Source: Maritimibacter sp. 55A14 (GTDB lineage Bacteria; Pseudomonadota; Alphaproteobacteria; Rhodobacterales; Rhodobacteraceae). From it: 64,000 nt of DNA. Numbering within the stretch: position 1 is the first letter of the stretch; each line of letters opens with the position of its first letter. This document shows, one piece after another, positions 62,796-64,000 of this stretch. Location of the stretch: NCBI RefSeq assembly GCF_003122205.1, contig NZ_QEYE01000007.1:1-64000 (forward strand), read 5' to 3'. The translations under genes and the position numbers were made by a program. Below the pieces are notes generated by a model, which saw nothing but the letters and a program-made list of their open reading frames with translations, was not told the DNA's origin and did no database searches.

Positions 62796-63767
62796 ATGCA
62801 TATTCTGGTCACGGGCGGCGCCGGGTTCATCGGCTCCCATCTTTCCGAACGGCTGATCGCGGACGGCCATACCGTGACCGCGCTCGACGATCTCTCCACC
62901 GGGCAGGTGTCGAACCTGGCCGGGATCATGGGCCATCAGGGCTTCGAGTTCATCGAGGGCACGATCCTCGACCGGCCCTTGGTGGCTGAGCTGGTGGCGC
63001 GCGCCGACAAGGTTTTCCACCTGGCCGCCGCCGTGGGCGTCAAGAAGATCATGGAGGAGCCGAGCCGCTCGATCCTGACCAATGTCGCGGGCACCGAGAA
63101 CGTGCTGGACGCCGCACTCGCCGACATGACGCATACGTTCGTCGCCTCGACCTCCGAGGTCTATGGCAAGACCACCAAGTTTCCGTTCAGCGAGGATGAT
63201 GACCTGACCATCGGGGCGACGAAGAACCTGCGCTGGTCCTATGCCTGCGCCAAGACGCTGGACGAGTTCCTGGCGCTCGCCCATGCCCGCGAAACCGGCC
63301 TGCCGGTGACGGTGTTGCGCTTCTTCAACACCACCGGGCCGCGCCAGACCGGGCGCTATGGGATGGTGCTGCCCAATTTCGTCAAGGCCGCGCTGGAGGG
63401 CCGGCCGCTCATGGTGCATGGCACGGGCGAGCAGTCGCGCTGTTTCGGGCATGTGCGCGACGTGGTCGATGCGCTCTGCCTGCTGATGGAAAACCCCGCC
63501 GCCCTGGGCGAGGTCTTCAATATCGGCACCGATCGGGAGGTGACGATCCGGGGTCTGGCCGAACAGGTGATCACGGCGACGGGGTCAAGCTCGGGCATCG
63601 AGCTGGTGCCCTATGCGCAAGTCTACCCGGAAGGGTTCGAGGATATGGAGCGCCGCCTGCCCGATGTCTCGAAGCTGGAGCGCGTGACCGGCTTCCGTCC
63701 GACGACGCCGCTTGAGCGGATCATCGAGGACATCATCGCAGATATGCGCCAGCCCGCGGAAGTGTGA
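62796..63767 (+). CDS. NAD-dependent nucleotide-sugar epimerase/dehydratase (GalE-like)
   Basis: 323 aa from ATG 62796; a GTG 9 nt upstream is in frame. '[19 protein letters not shown]' (residues 3-21) is the NAD site, 'LDDLSTGQVSNL' the cofactor-discriminating loop, 'STSEVYGKT' and 'YACAKTLDE' the catalytic Ser and Tyr-x3-Lys, 'RFFNTTGPRQTGRYGMVLPNF' the substrate part. Closest in style to UDP-glucose/UDP-glucuronate 4-epimerases. The tail overlaps the next gene by GTGA. Confidence 0.88.
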   Translation: MHILVTGGAGFIGSHLSERLIADGHTVTALDDLSTGQVSNLAGIMGHQGFEFIEGTILDRPLVAELVARADKVFHLAAAVGVKKIMEEPSRSILTNVAGTENVLDAALADMTHTFVASTSEVYGKTTKFPFSEDDDLTIGATKNLRWSYACAKTLDEFLALAHARETGLPVTVLRFFNTTGPRQTGRYGMVLPNFVKAALEGRPLMVHGTGEQSRCFGHVRDVVDALCLLMENPAALGEVFNIGTDREVTIRGLAEQVITATGSSSGIELVPYAQVYPEGFEDMERRLPDVSKLERVTGFRPTTPLERIIEDIIADMRQPAEV

Positions 63768-64000
63768 CCGCCATGCGGGAGCGGCGGCAATCGGGACGCG
63801 ACCATTTCTGGCTGGCGGCGCTCCTGGTGCTGGCGGCGGCGCTGCGGCTGCCGGGCCTGAACGCGCCGCTCTGGTTCGACGAGATCGTGACAATCCAGAC
63901 GCATCTCACCCTGCCCTGGGCGGAGATGATGCAGGACTACTCGATGAACCACCATTACCTTTTCAGCCTGCAATCCAAGGCGGCGGCGGCGCTGTTCGGG
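63764..64000 (+). CDS. GT39/GT83-like membrane glycosyltransferase, N-terminal part (cut by window edge)
   Basis: 79 codons visible from GTG 63764 (GTGA overlap); ATG 63773 is the alternative. After one hydrophobic helix, 'NAPLWFDEIVTIQTHL' carries the W-x-D-E motif of ArnT/PMT-type GT-C enzymes, whose acidic residues bind the polyprenyl-phosphate-sugar donor. The rest lies outside the window. Co-transcribed with the epimerase. Confidence 0.75.
   Translation, partial: MTAMRERRQSGRDHFWLAALLVLAAALRLPGLNAPLWFDEIVTIQTHLTLPWAEMMQDYSMNHHYLFSLQSKAAAALFG

Noticed and set aside
61025-62929. 634-codon minus-strand open frame opposite the flippase gene
   Set aside because: Arg/Gln/His/Pro-rich shadow of the membrane-protein gene on the plus strand.

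Overview
The window reads as part of a large extrachromosomal replicon (plasmid or chromid) of an alphaproteobacterium, most likely a roseobacter-type Rhodobacteraceae. The basis is high GC (about 60-68% in ordinary genes), dense operons with ATGA/GTGA overlaps, and a complete replication/maintenance block at 30.2-38.0 kb: a RepA-type initiator, an origin with phased 22-bp iterons, parA-parB with three parS-like palindromes, a tyrosine recombinase, a Phd/PIN toxin-antitoxin pair and a DUF1612/HTH protein. The taxon is inferred from gene style only.

Layout. 0-8.7 kb: polysaccharide genes including four PAPS-type sulfotransferases (one cut by the window edge), an ASST-like sulfotransferase, a FemAB-like acyltransferase, a NodB deacetylase, a Wzy-like polymerase and a GT32-like glycosyltransferase. 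Much of it (about 1.4-2.1, 3.2-3.6 and 4.2-7.9 kb) is low-GC, and the GC breakpoints fall inside genes. 8.9-12.8 kb: a large beta-helix/LamG protein and a NodT-type outer-membrane lipoprotein. 12.9-24.7 kb: a separate block bounded by an IS630 relic on the left and a ku remnant plus truncated glycosyltransferase on the right. It holds a compact beta-oxidation operon (fadE-fadI-fadJ-CoA-transferase), a rhodanese, a SpoIIAA-like protein and ligD. 25-30 kb: a secreted esterase, a sulfotransferase and a type I secretion pair (HlyD-family adaptor and ABC exporter). 30.2-38.0 kb: replicon backbone. 38-64 kb: a second large polysaccharide region.

How the genes fit together. The right-hand region makes activated sugars (UDP-xylose synthase, nucleotide-sugar dehydrogenase, GalE-like epimerase, two UDP-galactopyranose-mutase-like flavoproteins). 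It also makes polyprenyl-linked donors (DPM1-like GT2; a HAD-UbiA fusion with the decaprenyl-phosphoribose-synthase motif) that suit its several GT-C membrane glycosyltransferases. A Wzx flippase and the Wzy-like protein on the left would flip and polymerise the product. Two NodB deacetylases, a GH30-like hydrolase, the beta-helix protein and many sulfotransferases would trim and decorate it. My main inference is a plasmid-borne sulfated, pentose-containing surface polysaccharide system whose tailoring genes are exchanged by cassette-like recombination. No initiating phosphoglycosyltransferase, Wza/Wzc export components, rhamnose operon, tRNA, rRNA or CRISPR array was seen.
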